From contig JASNGC010000001.1 of the NCBI GenBank assembly GCA_038659295.1, positions 372,001 through 436,000 of the forward strand: a stretch of DNA of 64,000 nt, given 5' to 3'. The stretch is from Enterocytospora artemiae. Its lineage: Eukaryota > Microsporidia. Numbering within the stretch: the stretch's first letter is position 1; the number at the start of each line of letters is the position of its first letter. The translations under genes were made by a program, and so were the position numbers. Positions 9,861 through 19,654 of the stretch are shown piece after piece. The notes beneath the pieces were generated by a model. The model saw only the letters and a program-made list of their open reading frames with translations, did not search any database and was not told the DNA's origin.

Positions 9861-10655
9861 TTATTCATCCTGAACTGACGCTGATTCTGCATATCTTATG
9901 TTTGACAACTCATAAGCACTAAGTTTAACACCCTGTTTTTCATCTAGAGAAATCAACAGATCCGCTCCATTTCCAATAACAATAGCCCTTGCCATCAGAA
10001 CAGAAAACAGCTTTCCATTGGTATCCTCCAAATAGACGAAGGTCTTTCCATCAGTCTGAACTTCCATTCTCTTAATAACACCAACTCTTCCCTGATTGGT
10101 ACCAGAGTAAATGAAAACAACCGCACCAGCCTCAAAACTATGGTGTGAAACAATCTTGTTTGTTTTAATATCCACCTTAACCATATCATTAACCGAAATG
10201 GATGGATCACAAAATCTAAAATTGAAACCATCAAGAGTCCTGACATAAGTAACCCCATTAACATCGTCCTTTCTAACAACCTTGGTCAACCTAAACTGAG
10301 CCTCGGCTGAGGTAATTTTCTGCAGGTGAAATTTTCTATTAATATTGAAAATAAGCCTATAATGCTCGTTCGTCTTCTTGACCGTGACAACATCGAAAAG
10401 ACCAACGACAGCCTTTGGATTGGTAATGTCCTTTCCATTAACACTAATCATACTATTCCTAAGGATGTAACACACCTCCTTTCTAGCCGATGCTAACCTA
10501 AGGAACCGAGTTATAATATAGTAAATTGGAATAGAGAGCTCTTTGTTGTGAGGTCCAGGGAGCGGCCTACACGCATACTTTCCTCCAGTTTTTTCGAGTC
10601 CCCAGGCACTTGACGCTGCTAACCTCTTCAAGTGACGATGTCCTCCAGATGGCAT
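9861..10655 (-). CDS. RPS4: 40S ribosomal protein eS4
   Basis: A cytosolic small-subunit ribosomal protein of 264 residues, matching the usual 261-263. The N-terminus (MPSGGHRHLKRL) corresponds to the family start. The S4 RNA-binding region, central ribosomal S4e domain and C-terminal KOW region (GTNQGRVGVI) follow in order. The frame stays open 47 codons upstream, but family alignment fixes the start at 10655. This is confirmed by the upstream AAATTTTATCCCCAA segment, the strong-promoter arrangement shared with uS15, uL14, RACK1 and Dbp2. Confidence 0.97.
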   Translation of the reverse strand: MPSGGHRHLKRLAASSAWGLEKTGGKYACRPLPGPHNKELSIPIYYIITRFLRLASARKEVCYILRNSMISVNGKDITNPKAVVGLFDVVTVKKTNEHYRLIFNINRKFHLQKITSAEAQFRLTKVVRKDDVNGVTYVRTLDGFNFRFCDPSISVNDMVKVDIKTNKIVSHHSFEAGAVVFIYSGTNQGRVGVIKRMEVQTDGKTFVYLEDTNGKLFSVLMARAIVIGNGADLLISLDEKQGVKLSAYELSNIRYAESASVQDE

Positions 10656-10690
10656 TTGGGGATAAAATTTTTCAAAAAATTTATTTTCTG
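10656..10690 (-). promoter_or_regulatory. AAATTT + CCCC start-proximal signal of eS4
   Basis: Reading toward the gene, two AAATTT-like tracts are followed by CCCC three or fewer bases before the ATG. The same layout precedes the other ribosome-associated genes in this window. Confidence 0.7.
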
Positions 10691-10821
10691 CAGCAGATAA
10701 GACCTTTTCAAAGTGAAATACATGCTGTGTCGTGATGACTAGATGTGTATGGCTTGATGGACAGTATGCAGAGGAAATAATGCATGGTGATTTCACATCC
10801 GATTACTGATTAGAAATACAT

Positions 10822-12264
10822 ATGTCCCAACAACCAATACAAAATATTTTCTTTTCGAGTCCTCCAATGAATGATAACATTTTGACTTTTTTAAGAATAA
10901 ATGACAGAAACCAAACAAATCAAGCATATATTTTGGACTCTAACAATATTTCAATAAACGAAAAGCATTTTAAGGTGGACTTCATCATGAACAATAAGAG
11001 CCAGGAGGAGGTGTTTGCCATAATTGAAAGGAGTGTTATAGCCAGCTGCATTCAAGGATATCACTGTACGGTATTTGCCTATGGCCAAACCGGTAGTGGC
11101 AAGACCTATACTATCCAAGGGCATGAGGAATCCCCCGGACTGATTCCAAGGACACTGAAATATCTTCATGGATTCTATCGGAGCCTAAAACTGAGCTTTA
11201 TTGAAATTTACAATGAAAACATAATGGATTTGAGCAACGATTTTCCAAACGAGGTGGTTTTGACAACTCGGGACGACAGTGAGCACGGAGTTGTTGTAGA
11301 TAACCTAAATATTGTCCAGACAAACACGTTTACCGAATCGATGATATTCTATAGAAATGGCATTTCAAACAGGAAGACCAGCTTCACACTGATGAATGAC
11401 CAGAGTTCAAGGTCCCATTCTATCTTCACAATCTATCTTGAAAAGGACGAAAACAGTATCTTGAAGAAAAGCAAACTGTGCTTCGTTGATTTGGCGGGGT
11501 CTGAAAAGATAAAGGACATTTACAACAAAGGAAATGAATCAGATCAGCTGAAGCAGGAAGTCTGTGGAAGTGATGCCAGTAACAGCTGTGCTAACACCAC
11601 CAGCTCGAGTAATAAGTTCAAGGAAACCACTAATATCAACAAAAGTTTGCTCTGTCTGGGGAAAATTGTTCACAAACTTGGTACAAACGACAAATGGCAT
11701 ATTTCATACAGGGATTCAAAGCTAACATTCCTGTTGAAGGATTCACTAGGAGGCAATTGCAAGCTGGCCATTATTGGCAATGTTAATCTGGAGTATCCTG
11801 CCGATTCCATATCAACACTCCAATTTTTAAAGCGCACAAAGATGATTAGTAATAATCCGACCATCAACTACGAACTATTCGATAGAAATGTTCAGAATAT
11901 ATTGAATACTCTAGAAACTGAAAACAACGAACTTAAACGCCAGATGAAACGAATCAGTATGAGTGAATCTATCGAATACAATCTGAATAAGAGTAAAAGA
12001 GAGGTTGATGCTGCCAAATCAGACCTACAGTCTATTAAAATCTCGATCAGCGAGTTATCCAAAATATTTTTTGTAAAATCCAAACTGTTAATGGATATTG
12101 ATCAACAGATTGGCCAAATTAATTCGGCAAGACGTGAAGAAATCAGCATCCAAATCATAGACACCACAAATCACTCCACCATCCCAAATGAAGATCTTCT
12201 AGGCAAGGACAAGGTTGAGATCACTTGTGAAAATAAAGTTAATGGTGATAATAAAAAGCAATAA
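10822..12264 (+). CDS. Kinesin motor protein, N-terminal motor
   Basis: A microtubule motor with the head at the N-terminus: P-loop GQTGSGKT (88-95), switch I NDQSSRSHS, switch II DLAGSEK, and the NINKSL helix. A short coiled coil of about 80 residues follows the head (Glu/Lys/Asn-rich, about 355-435), so the protein is small for a kinesin (480 residues) but may still dimerise. The GLIPRTL segment after the P-loop recalls kinesin-12/KIF15, though the class is not secure. Switch II and NINKSL are separated by roughly 40 residues rich in Asn, Ser and Cys, much longer than the usual loop. No CCC block precedes the ATG. The stop lies in CAATAAAAT. Confidence 0.9.
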   Translation: MSQQPIQNIFFSSPPMNDNILTFLRINDRNQTNQAYILDSNNISINEKHFKVDFIMNNKSQEEVFAIIERSVIASCIQGYHCTVFAYGQTGSGKTYTIQGHEESPGLIPRTLKYLHGFYRSLKLSFIEIYNENIMDLSNDFPNEVVLTTRDDSEHGVVVDNLNIVQTNTFTESMIFYRNGISNRKTSFTLMNDQSSRSHSIFTIYLEKDENSILKKSKLCFVDLAGSEKIKDIYNKGNESDQLKQEVCGSDASNSCANTTSSSNKFKETTNINKSLLCLGKIVHKLGTNDKWHISYRDSKLTFLLKDSLGGNCKLAIIGNVNLEYPADSISTLQFLKRTKMISNNPTINYELFDRNVQNILNTLETENNELKRQMKRISMSESIEYNLNKSKREVDAAKSDLQSIKISISELSKIFFVKSKLLMDIDQQIGQINSARREEISIQIIDTTNHSTIPNEDLLGKDKVEITCENKVNGDNKKQ

Positions 12265-12383
12265 AATACATTTAGAATTTATACTCACAAGAATATGGTC
12301 GCAACTCTGCAGATTCTTATTTTTCTATTGTAGATTGTAGTCGCCCTCTCATAATTTCACGACAAAATGTAAAGATATTTTAT

Positions 12384-14237
12384 TCATTGTATAAACTTTC
12401 TGAAATTCTCGTTGGTTTCCAGGAGCTCCTGGAATGTTCCAGTTTGCTCCACTTTTTTATCATTTAAAAAAAATATTCGATCGAATAAAGGTAGATATTC
12501 AACACCATGGACAATCATAATTATGGTCTTATTTTCCAAATGATCAAATATATTGTTCAGAAGTTCCCGTTCAAATTTCTTGTCCATTGATGCCGTAGCT
12601 TCATCCAGGACAAATATGGACGAATCCTTCAGGGTTGCCCGAATCAAGCTAATCTTCTGCTTCTGCCCACCAGATAGTCTGTTGCCTCTAGGACCTACTC
12701 GTGTTTCGTACCCTTTTTCAAGATTTATAAATGTTTCATGCGCTCCAAATTTTTTGGCCAGATCCACCACTCTTTTTCTCTGCTGTATTTGCTTGTGATT
12801 TTGACATTCTGCATCCTCATTCTGTGTCAAATCCGATGTTTCAACTTCATTTGACACCGAGTACCTGCTTTCCGCAGAACGACTTGTAGTAGATTCACCC
12901 AACAAAATATTATTTATTACAGTATCGTCGGATGTAAAATCCTCCTGGGGTACATAGGAGATAATATCAAGAATACCCCGTTCTGAAAGATCATCTCTAT
13001 TTACACCATCTATTCTCAAAATTCCAGAAGAGTTAGTGAACCCCATAATACTCTTTATAAAAGAGCTCTTGCCTGTTCCATTCTTACCGACCACTGCAAT
13101 CTTCTCGTTCTTGTATATTGTTTCACAAATGTTCTCTACAATCAAATTATCTTTGTGAAACACCGAGAAATTTTCAAATGTAATCGAGTGTTCAAAAGTC
13201 ACTGGTTCTACAGAACCTGATGAGCCATTTCTGGCTTCTACAGTAGTGCCTCTAGATCCAACCGCAAATGAATGGTGATCTACAGATGTAAAGTCAATCT
13301 GATTGAGATACTCGATGAGCGAATCTATTTCGTTTCCCAGCCGCTTCAAATCAGACGCCTGGTAGAAATACAAGATCACAACCTGTAGCAAGTCTGACTT
13401 GAAGTACCCTGGATAAAAGCTAAATATGGACATTGTTACCATGAAGGGAATATTTATGGTGAATGTGAGCAGATAACGACTGAAGGCTTCATACTTGCCC
13501 ATTTTCATGCTTGTTTGAGTCTGTTCCCCAATAATGTTATAAAAATCAGTAGCCTCGCGCTCTTCTAAGTTGTATGTCTTTATTGCCTCATAGTTCAGCA
13601 GTTTATCCGATAGCTTCATGGCGGTGTTCTGCTGAGATCTTAATAGATCGTAGTGATATTTGATCTTGAATTTAATATAGGTAAATACAGCAACAATATA
13701 GAACAATGGAACAAATATGAATATAGATGCAACCTTGAAGTTCACTCGAGCTCTGGTGTTGTACACACTGAATATAATATTTCCAATTATGGATGAAACA
13801 TCGATAATAAGAATTTGGCAACACATGGGTGCGGCATAGGACTTTATAAACACTGCATACTGTAGCTCTCCGGGAGTTCTCGAGTGGAAATCCTCAAAAT
13901 TGAGGTTCAGCACTTCTCTTAAGTAGTGGACAAACTTTTCTCTTTGAATGCTTTGTAGCATGTAGGTAAAAATCATAGATGGAATGAACTTGAGAGTTGT
14001 AGTAAACAACCCAAGTAGGAGAACATCTTTTAACGACTCCCTAAATGCTTCCGTTTTAAAGCTTTCCTTCAGCTTAGACGAGGCAGAAACACTTTCAACC
14101 ACATAATACTCTGCAGCAACATTAACTATCATTGAAAATATAGAAACTATCATGACATTTCTATCATTCAATATTGTTGTGTTGATTATGTTTTTTACGA
14201 TATGGAAATAGTTCTTTAGTCCGGGGAGCTTCTGCAT
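12384..14237 (-). CDS. ABCB-type half ABC transporter
   Basis: One membrane domain followed by one nucleotide-binding domain (617 residues). The first 300 residues contain about five or six hydrophobic helices. The ATPase domain carries Walker A GKNGTGKSS, signature LSGGQKQK, Walker B IFVLDEATASMD and a switch His in MIVHG. It belongs to the Atm1/HMT half-transporter group, and Atm1-like members in microsporidia are candidates for exporting a sulfur compound from the mitosome, which would tie it to the Nfs1 gene here. That role is inferred. A Ser/Glu-rich insertion of about 30 residues lies between the Q-loop and the signature. The ORF extends to a TTG, but the ATG at 14237 is the better start. 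No CCC block is present. Confidence 0.85.
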   Translation of the reverse strand: MQKLPGLKNYFHIVKNIINTTILNDRNVMIVSIFSMIVNVAAEYYVVESVSASSKLKESFKTEAFRESLKDVLLLGLFTTTLKFIPSMIFTYMLQSIQREKFVHYLREVLNLNFEDFHSRTPGELQYAVFIKSYAAPMCCQILIIDVSSIIGNIIFSVYNTRARVNFKVASIFIFVPLFYIVAVFTYIKFKIKYHYDLLRSQQNTAMKLSDKLLNYEAIKTYNLEEREATDFYNIIGEQTQTSMKMGKYEAFSRYLLTFTINIPFMVTMSIFSFYPGYFKSDLLQVVILYFYQASDLKRLGNEIDSLIEYLNQIDFTSVDHHSFAVGSRGTTVEARNGSSGSVEPVTFEHSITFENFSVFHKDNLIVENICETIYKNEKIAVVGKNGTGKSSFIKSIMGFTNSSGILRIDGVNRDDLSERGILDIISYVPQEDFTSDDTVINNILLGESTTSRSAESRYSVSNEVETSDLTQNEDAECQNHKQIQQRKRVVDLAKKFGAHETFINLEKGYETRVGPRGNRLSGGQKQKISLIRATLKDSSIFVLDEATASMDKKFERELLNNIFDHLENKTIIMIVHGVEYLPLFDRIFFLNDKKVEQTGTFQELLETNENFRKFIQ

Positions 14238-14482
14238 AAAGAGGAGGTTTTTTAAAGAAAACAACAAAAATATGAATTTGTTTTAGAAAATAAACAAAAA
14301 TAATTGGTCAGATTTTGATCAAAGGTAGTGTGTGTCTAAAAGTGGGAATTAGCTACAGGATTTTACAGCTCGACAAACATCTTTTGAATAATACTGTCAA
14401 TCACACAAATATTGCAGGTATAACGAAGAGCACATCAGATTTGCAATATGACGAAGTAATATTCAAGTTTTATTCATTTGAC

Positions 14483-16636
14483 CTATGGCTGTCTAGTTTT
14501 TCTAGAAATTTTATTTGGTGACTCATTTGTTGCGCCTTGGACATTTTTAAAGAGAAATTCCACATCGATAACTGTTTGATTTCCCAATGCCGATCGCATA
14601 ACACGATGATCTTGTGCAGCAATCATACGGAATAACCCTGGAAGAAATTGAAACCCGCCCCCCTTATTAGCCTCTTTATACTCGTTCATTTTACCTTCCG
14701 TATCGAAGCAAGGAATATAATGGTGTGGAATGTACTGTCTCATCACCTCGTGGACACTACTAGCTTTGAAATGGATATTTGAAAAATCTATCGATTTCTT
14801 GTAAAGATCTGACGGAGATATCTTATCCACATCAATCTTCATAGAACTGTTTAATCCATCATTGGAGACGATGTTGTTCTCTTCACTCTGTGCAGTAGTC
14901 CGATTTCCCCTTACTCTTTCACATTTATTAATTGAACGATCTGCCAGGCCCGTTGGCTTTTTGATTCCAGCTAGTTTACTTTCCCCAAATTTCGCTTTAG
15001 ATTCATATCCATCTTTACCAGCTGTAGGTTGTGCCTGTGATTTATCCATGTTAGATAAATTTTCTTGTGTTAGAAGCTTATCAGATTTTGGAAATGGGAC
15101 TTCTTTTGTTGAAATGGGGTTGTATCGTACAGAACATGCCAGTAGATCCTCCTTCTGATTTGTTTTTTGTTCATGGTCATTTGGTCCCATGCACAAATCA
15201 CCGGGGAAAATGGATTTTGGTTGAAGCGCTGGCCTGCAAGCAACAGATGCTACTTCTAGACCCTGGAATTCCTTTTCTCTCCACAACTGCTGATACTTTT
15301 CCTTTGATTTTTTAAAGAGTTCACTCAATCTATTGTTTTCCCTGGTTATTTCCTCCGGAGCCCTTGAATACTTAGCTGAAAAAACTTCCCTCTCATAGAA
15401 CGAATGATCTACTTGGTCATCCGCTGTCCTTGAGTTGTATACACTTCTTCCGCGCTTTGCTAGCATTTTTTCCCTACACTCAATTTCCCTTTCCAAAAGC
15501 ATTGTCTTATTTGCCATCTCTTCTTCTTTCCTAATCAGTAACTCTTCTTTTTCCTTTAAAGCTCTTTTATGCTCATCCAACTCTCTCTTTTGCTTTTCAA
15601 TAACTCCCTCTCTTTCTACCTTTTCCAAGTCAATTCTGATTTGACTTCGTTCTCTTAATATTTTCAACTCCTCTGATAAGTTATCAATTTTCATACTCTG
15701 TTGAAAGAACAGCTCCTCAAATTTTTTGACGTTTGAAAGTAAACCAGCACTATCTACTCCAATAGTTGCAGGGGGCGCTTTCTCCAAAGTTGCCTTATAA
15801 CCATTAACCGGTTCTCCTGACACGTCTTTATCTTTTCCTAATTTCATCTCCAGGTAAGCCTCCACATCGAATCTCTCAACTAGACATACCTTTGACCTCT
15901 TGACTCTTTCGATATAAAAATCACCCAATTCCATATCTTCTTCTGTTGAGAAGGGGTTGTTACACCATCTTCTCTTCACTCCACAATGCGTATTTTTCTT
16001 TTTAGATCCTCTCTTTGCACGCCGTCTTTCCAGACCGCCTGTTGATCTAACAAGACTGGCAGAGAAAGATGATTCACCCAATTCACTTTGGTCATCAAAA
16101 GCAATCTGATTTTCTTGTAGCCTATTGCGGCTCATTTCCCCTATGGGTTTGTCTGTGAAACAATTATGACTGATACGATCACAATTAATACTTTTTGCTA
16201 ACTTAGAATCAACTGTTGATATGCCAATGGCAGGTTCTTCGTGATTTTCTCGCCCAGATAGTTGTACATCAACTGAGCAAGGCACATCATGAGTAGACTC
16301 ATTGATATTGAAATTCCAAGGTGAGGAGTTTTGGGGCAATGAATCTATGCTACATGCAATATTCCTATCTAGATTTTGAGTATTGAATCCATCCTGTTGA
16401 GTCAATTGAACAGGGGCTGTGTTTTCATCATCAATTTGTGTCAGTACCAGAGAATTATTTGGAAAAAATAACTCTTCCTTTGTTCCTGTGGAGGAAACAG
16501 GCGTTTTAGACTCTGTGCCATTCGGAATCTTTATGTTTTCAGATTTCTTGAGGTTTGCAATAGTGTTTTCATGCTCTGCAATAATTTCCATGGCTCTTGT
16601 GCGATATTCACACAGAATTTTCGATCTGTAAGACAT
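14483..16636 (-). CDS. Large coiled-coil protein of unknown function
   Basis: About 717 residues from the ATG at 16636. The middle (roughly 300-420) is a strongly charged heptad-like coiled coil with long Glu/Lys/Arg runs. The flanks are Ser/Asn-rich and look disordered. A conserved-looking folded segment lies near the C-terminus, with histidine and tyrosine pairs (Tyr-Ile-Pro-His-His-Tyr-Ile-Pro) followed by a Gly-Gly-Gly-Phe-Gln-Phe-Leu-Pro motif. I do not recognise it. A cytoskeletal, spindle or kinetochore role would suit the architecture but is not shown. The ATG chosen lies within a GTAAGT...TTACAG segment that may be an intron. If so, the first exon would start at 16747 and add about 20 residues in place of the first five. 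Confidence 0.7.
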   Translation of the reverse strand: MSYRSKILCEYRTRAMEIIAEHENTIANLKKSENIKIPNGTESKTPVSSTGTKEELFFPNNSLVLTQIDDENTAPVQLTQQDGFNTQNLDRNIACSIDSLPQNSSPWNFNINESTHDVPCSVDVQLSGRENHEEPAIGISTVDSKLAKSINCDRISHNCFTDKPIGEMSRNRLQENQIAFDDQSELGESSFSASLVRSTGGLERRRAKRGSKKKNTHCGVKRRWCNNPFSTEEDMELGDFYIERVKRSKVCLVERFDVEAYLEMKLGKDKDVSGEPVNGYKATLEKAPPATIGVDSAGLLSNVKKFEELFFQQSMKIDNLSEELKILRERSQIRIDLEKVEREGVIEKQKRELDEHKRALKEKEELLIRKEEEMANKTMLLEREIECREKMLAKRGRSVYNSRTADDQVDHSFYEREVFSAKYSRAPEEITRENNRLSELFKKSKEKYQQLWREKEFQGLEVASVACRPALQPKSIFPGDLCMGPNDHEQKTNQKEDLLACSVRYNPISTKEVPFPKSDKLLTQENLSNMDKSQAQPTAGKDGYESKAKFGESKLAGIKKPTGLADRSINKCERVRGNRTTAQSEENNIVSNDGLNSSMKIDVDKISPSDLYKKSIDFSNIHFKASSVHEVMRQYIPHHYIPCFDTEGKMNEYKEANKGGGFQFLPGLFRMIAAQDHRVMRSALGNQTVIDVEFLFKNVQGATNESPNKISRKTRQP

Positions 16637-16688
16637 AAGGATAAAACTCAAAGAAAATAGAATAAAGGAATACTGATCACAGACTTAC
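16626..16688 (-). other. Candidate 63-nt spliceosomal intron
   Basis: Reading on the minus strand, an ATG at 16747 opens 19 codons and part of a twentieth, ending TGTTGTGC directly before GTAAGT. An in-frame TAA arises at once if the segment is not removed. The candidate ends CTTACAG at 16626 and the next bases continue in the frame of the coiled-coil gene (phase 2 junction). Size and 5' location fit microsporidian introns. The branch-point context is not convincing, and no CCC block precedes the upstream ATG. Confidence 0.35.
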
Positions 16689-16747
16689 GCACAACACAGA
16701 ATAGCAGAACATTCTGAAAATCGAGTAGTATTCAGATGAGTTGACAT

Positions 16748-17020
16748 CTTTGAAACATGTTGTTGCATATGCCTGATGATAATCGTTAATAAATTTTTCT
16801 TATTCTAATTATGGAGTCTCCAATGACGTTCATCTTTCCCACCAGAGAAACGCCAGGACTACCCACTGGAGGATTATTTGATCGAGGTAAAATTAACTGT
16901 ACAGCTGCAACTATTGACTAGATACAGGATAAGAATCCATCTCAAAATTAAATTGTGCACACGTATGGCAATAGGATATTCCTATGTCTTCCAATTTGTA
17001 ATTTTTTACTACCCACTTCT
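16748..17020. other. Divergent intergenic region with a 36-codon frame
   Basis: This region separates the divergent coiled-coil gene and the 17021 gene. A plus-strand ATG at 16811 opens 36 codons ending in TAG at 16919-16921, with no CCC block. I tried to splice it into the 17021 frame and found no consistent junction. The 17021 start has its own ACCCACTTCT lead. Nothing else was recognised. Confidence 0.3.
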
Positions 17021-18574
17021 ATGAGCAAAGAAGATGATATTCAAAATGTGCTTAAGCAGGATAAAACAAAATACTACAAGGATGAAGTGTTGAGGCTAAA
17101 AAGCAGAGTGTCTTCCCAGAGAATAATTATTGCCTCTCTCGTCTTGAAGATAAAAAACCTACAAAAAGAATTAAAGAAGGTTAAACTAAGCTGTAGGGAA
17201 GAGTATTCCAAAAGTGGAGCGAAAAGATTCAAAATAAGTAATGAGTCTAATGAAATATCAGAGCCAAGTTCGGTTCACATCAATAGTACAATGGAATTGG
17301 GCAAAATGAATATATCCAATGATTCCAACAAAACTGGTCAGGCCAAGAAAGAAGAGTTAAAGGACGATAAATACAATGAGTCCAAACACACATCAAAACC
17401 ATGTAAAGAAATGGACTTAGGAAATACACTTTCAGCTTCAGCCATCAAAGATATTTTCAAGCCAAAGTCTAAGAAGGGAGAATTTAAACCAAACGGCTCA
17501 TTTAAAGCCTTTGTAGAATACGCAGGAATGAATTACGAATTTAATTTACAGAATAGAAAGGTATTCAAAACAAAAAATCCTTTACGAATTTACATTATCT
17601 CCCATCTGAGCAAAATTGTGAAGTATCTTATTGAAAACGTAAACACTGTAGAGTTAAACAGCATATGTAGTGCGTTTTTTCTGATCAATGCAGAGATTGA
17701 TTACAGGCAAAAGTTGGTAATCTGTATGGACTTGATAAATGAGTGTACAAACAGCAGCAAGTTGCTGTATCTGTTCAGCAGTGTATTTAATAACTTAGGA
17801 TTTCAAAGTATAGAAAATGGATCGGAGTCAAAGGTTTCGATGGTGGAATCTAAGGACATAGGGGTAGATACAGTTAGAGATACAGTATGGCTGATTATGT
17901 ACCATCAGTTTTGTATTGACACCGATATATATTCCGATCCAGCAGTATATCGATATCTCGAGATTATAAAAGAGAATTTTGCACTGTTTAAGCCAAAGAA
18001 CACCCTTTTCGAGAAGTTAAACTACTTTGTTGACAGACAGGTGGTATTTTTAGAGAAAAAAATAAGACCATCGGACAGAAATGGCCTAGCTCACACACTT
18101 AGCGTTTCTACAGAAGTCTTATTCCTAACAGAATGTGTGAGATGTATATGCCATGTTTTGGATTGGGATTATACTTTTAACAGATTGATTGTTGACAGAT
18201 TAAACTACAAGATTAATCCCTATCACACATACTTATTGGGGATGTTAGCGCTACAGGCCTATCGAAATATCACGGTCTCGACTAAAATCGATAAGCCACA
18301 ATGTTCAGATGCTGTTCCACCAGGACTAGATCTTATATGTGAGGATGAGCCATCAAGCAGTGCCGAAGCCTTCCCCAAACAGATATCAAATAGTGTTCGG
18401 GACATTTTTAATGAACTTATAATTCTAATGGGAGATGATTCAGATGTCAGTATGGCCTGCTACCTGATACTAAAGCATGTCAGAGGTGATTGCTGCGCAA
18501 AGTATATGGAATTTAACAAAGAAAAGCTTGGGCCAGAAAAGGTAGATTTCCTAGAGCAGTTTAAACTTTATTAA
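17021..18574 (+). CDS. Unknown protein, N-terminal coiled coil plus helical domain
   Basis: A 517-residue protein. The frame reaches a GTG 22 codons upstream, but the ATG at 17021 is preceded by an ACCC block six bases away and is chosen. Residues 5-55 form a basic coiled coil, 55-135 are polar and Lys/Ser-rich, and 150-517 are predominantly helical with regular hydrophobic spacing and no transmembrane segment. The helical part resembles an alpha-solenoid or scaffold domain. I do not recognise the family. The stop overlaps TTAATAAATA. It converges with the next gene, only 45 bases between the two stops. Confidence 0.7.
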   Translation: MSKEDDIQNVLKQDKTKYYKDEVLRLKSRVSSQRIIIASLVLKIKNLQKELKKVKLSCREEYSKSGAKRFKISNESNEISEPSSVHINSTMELGKMNISNDSNKTGQAKKEELKDDKYNESKHTSKPCKEMDLGNTLSASAIKDIFKPKSKKGEFKPNGSFKAFVEYAGMNYEFNLQNRKVFKTKNPLRIYIISHLSKIVKYLIENVNTVELNSICSAFFLINAEIDYRQKLVICMDLINECTNSSKLLYLFSSVFNNLGFQSIENGSESKVSMVESKDIGVDTVRDTVWLIMYHQFCIDTDIYSDPAVYRYLEIIKENFALFKPKNTLFEKLNYFVDRQVVFLEKKIRPSDRNGLAHTLSVSTEVLFLTECVRCICHVLDWDYTFNRLIVDRLNYKINPYHTYLLGMLALQAYRNITVSTKIDKPQCSDAVPPGLDLICEDEPSSSAEAFPKQISNSVRDIFNELIILMGDDSDVSMACYLILKHVRGDCCAKYMEFNKEKLGPEKVDFLEQFKLY

Positions 18575-18619
18575 TAAATATATTCTGGAAATCTGACTTT
18601 AAAAACAGACTACTACAGA

Positions 18620-19654
18620 TCAAAGCTGCTTGCCTTCATGGTAATACTTGTGTATTATTTCATATTTCTCTTTCTTATAACTATAGTATGTTTGTCGTGC
18701 AGACAATATGGCATCTTTCAGCGTAGCCATTGACATACCCTCCTTGTTCTCCATTAAGACCTTTTCACCAGCCATCTTTAGAACCGATCGGAATTTCAAC
18801 ACACCCCATTGCGTAAAGACACCTTTCTTACTAGCCAATCTTTTATTGAGCTTATTGCAGCATCTTTCAAGTCTCTCACAGTATTTACCATATCTCAAGT
18901 CATTGGCCATTGAATCAGTTCTCAGCTCAGAATCCTTATTTGGTTGAAAAGCCCTTCGTTCTCCGTCATAATCAACCTCTACAGACTCATCCGAAGTATG
19001 GTCCATCAAAGACTCCAAAGCGTCCATGGTTTCAGCTTTAGTTATTAGATTTGGACAGTTCCATATTTCTTTTCCTTCCTCCAAGCAAATTTGACGAAGT
19101 TTCGTGTGCCCATGGCTTCTCACAAGAGATTTCAACTTCTCCTTGTTCAAATTCAATCCTTTCAAAAGAGATTCGGTCCAAGGGTACCAATTATCATTCA
19201 CTGTACGATACATTTTGTTACAATGTCCATTGACATCACCCAAAATAAAATTGGCAGTATCTCTTTTAACCAGATTGATAATGGAGACAATTTCAGAACG
19301 CGAGTATAGATTTCCCTCATCATCATAAATTGGCTGCAGGCTATCTTGAGTCTTATTGCCCAAAGAGGGATTTGAGGATGAACGATCCTCTACAGATGGC
19401 ATAAGGGATAACAGGATCCAATATTTATTTGAAGAAACAATTTTGTAGATATTAGGGACTAGATTGGCATTTATCCAGGACATTTGGATATGAGCAAGAG
19501 TCTGTGTTGGGTTGATTATTAAAGTAGAATATGCATTACAAATAATATCCATCAGGCTTGACGATTGTTGATGATAATACCCTTCTGTGGAGAAATTCAT
19601 TGGTTTGGAAAATAAAATAATGTTCATTACAATCAAAACGATGTTATTAACCAT
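18620..19654 (-). CDS. Unknown protein with N-terminal signal anchor
   Basis: A 344-residue protein starting with a hydrophobic stretch (residues 3-16, Ile/Leu/Val-rich) that could be a signal peptide or a signal anchor. The remainder is soluble, rich in Trp, Asn and charged residues, and increasingly helical and basic toward the C-terminus (after about 250). Six or more cysteines are scattered through it. A secreted or ER-lumen protein is possible. If the true start were the Met at residue 19, the hydrophobic segment would be lost, so topology depends on the start. No CCC block was seen at either. Confidence 0.6.
   Translation of the reverse strand: MVNNIVLIVMNIILFSKPMNFSTEGYYHQQSSSLMDIICNAYSTLIINPTQTLAHIQMSWINANLVPNIYKIVSSNKYWILLSLMPSVEDRSSSNPSLGNKTQDSLQPIYDDEGNLYSRSEIVSIINLVKRDTANFILGDVNGHCNKMYRTVNDNWYPWTESLLKGLNLNKEKLKSLVRSHGHTKLRQICLEEGKEIWNCPNLITKAETMDALESLMDHTSDESVEVDYDGERRAFQPNKDSELRTDSMANDLRYGKYCERLERCCNKLNKRLASKKGVFTQWGVLKFRSVLKMAGEKVLMENKEGMSMATLKDAILSARQTYYSYKKEKYEIIHKYYHEGKQL

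Noticed and set aside
9861..10796. N-terminal 47-residue extension of eS4
   Set aside because: The frame is open upstream, but family length and the CCCC block right before the ATG at 10655 show that the extension is untranslated leader.
16811..16921. 36-codon frame MESPMTF... as a separate gene or first exon
   Set aside because: Too short, no CCC block, and no GT-AG pair joins it in phase to the 17021 gene.
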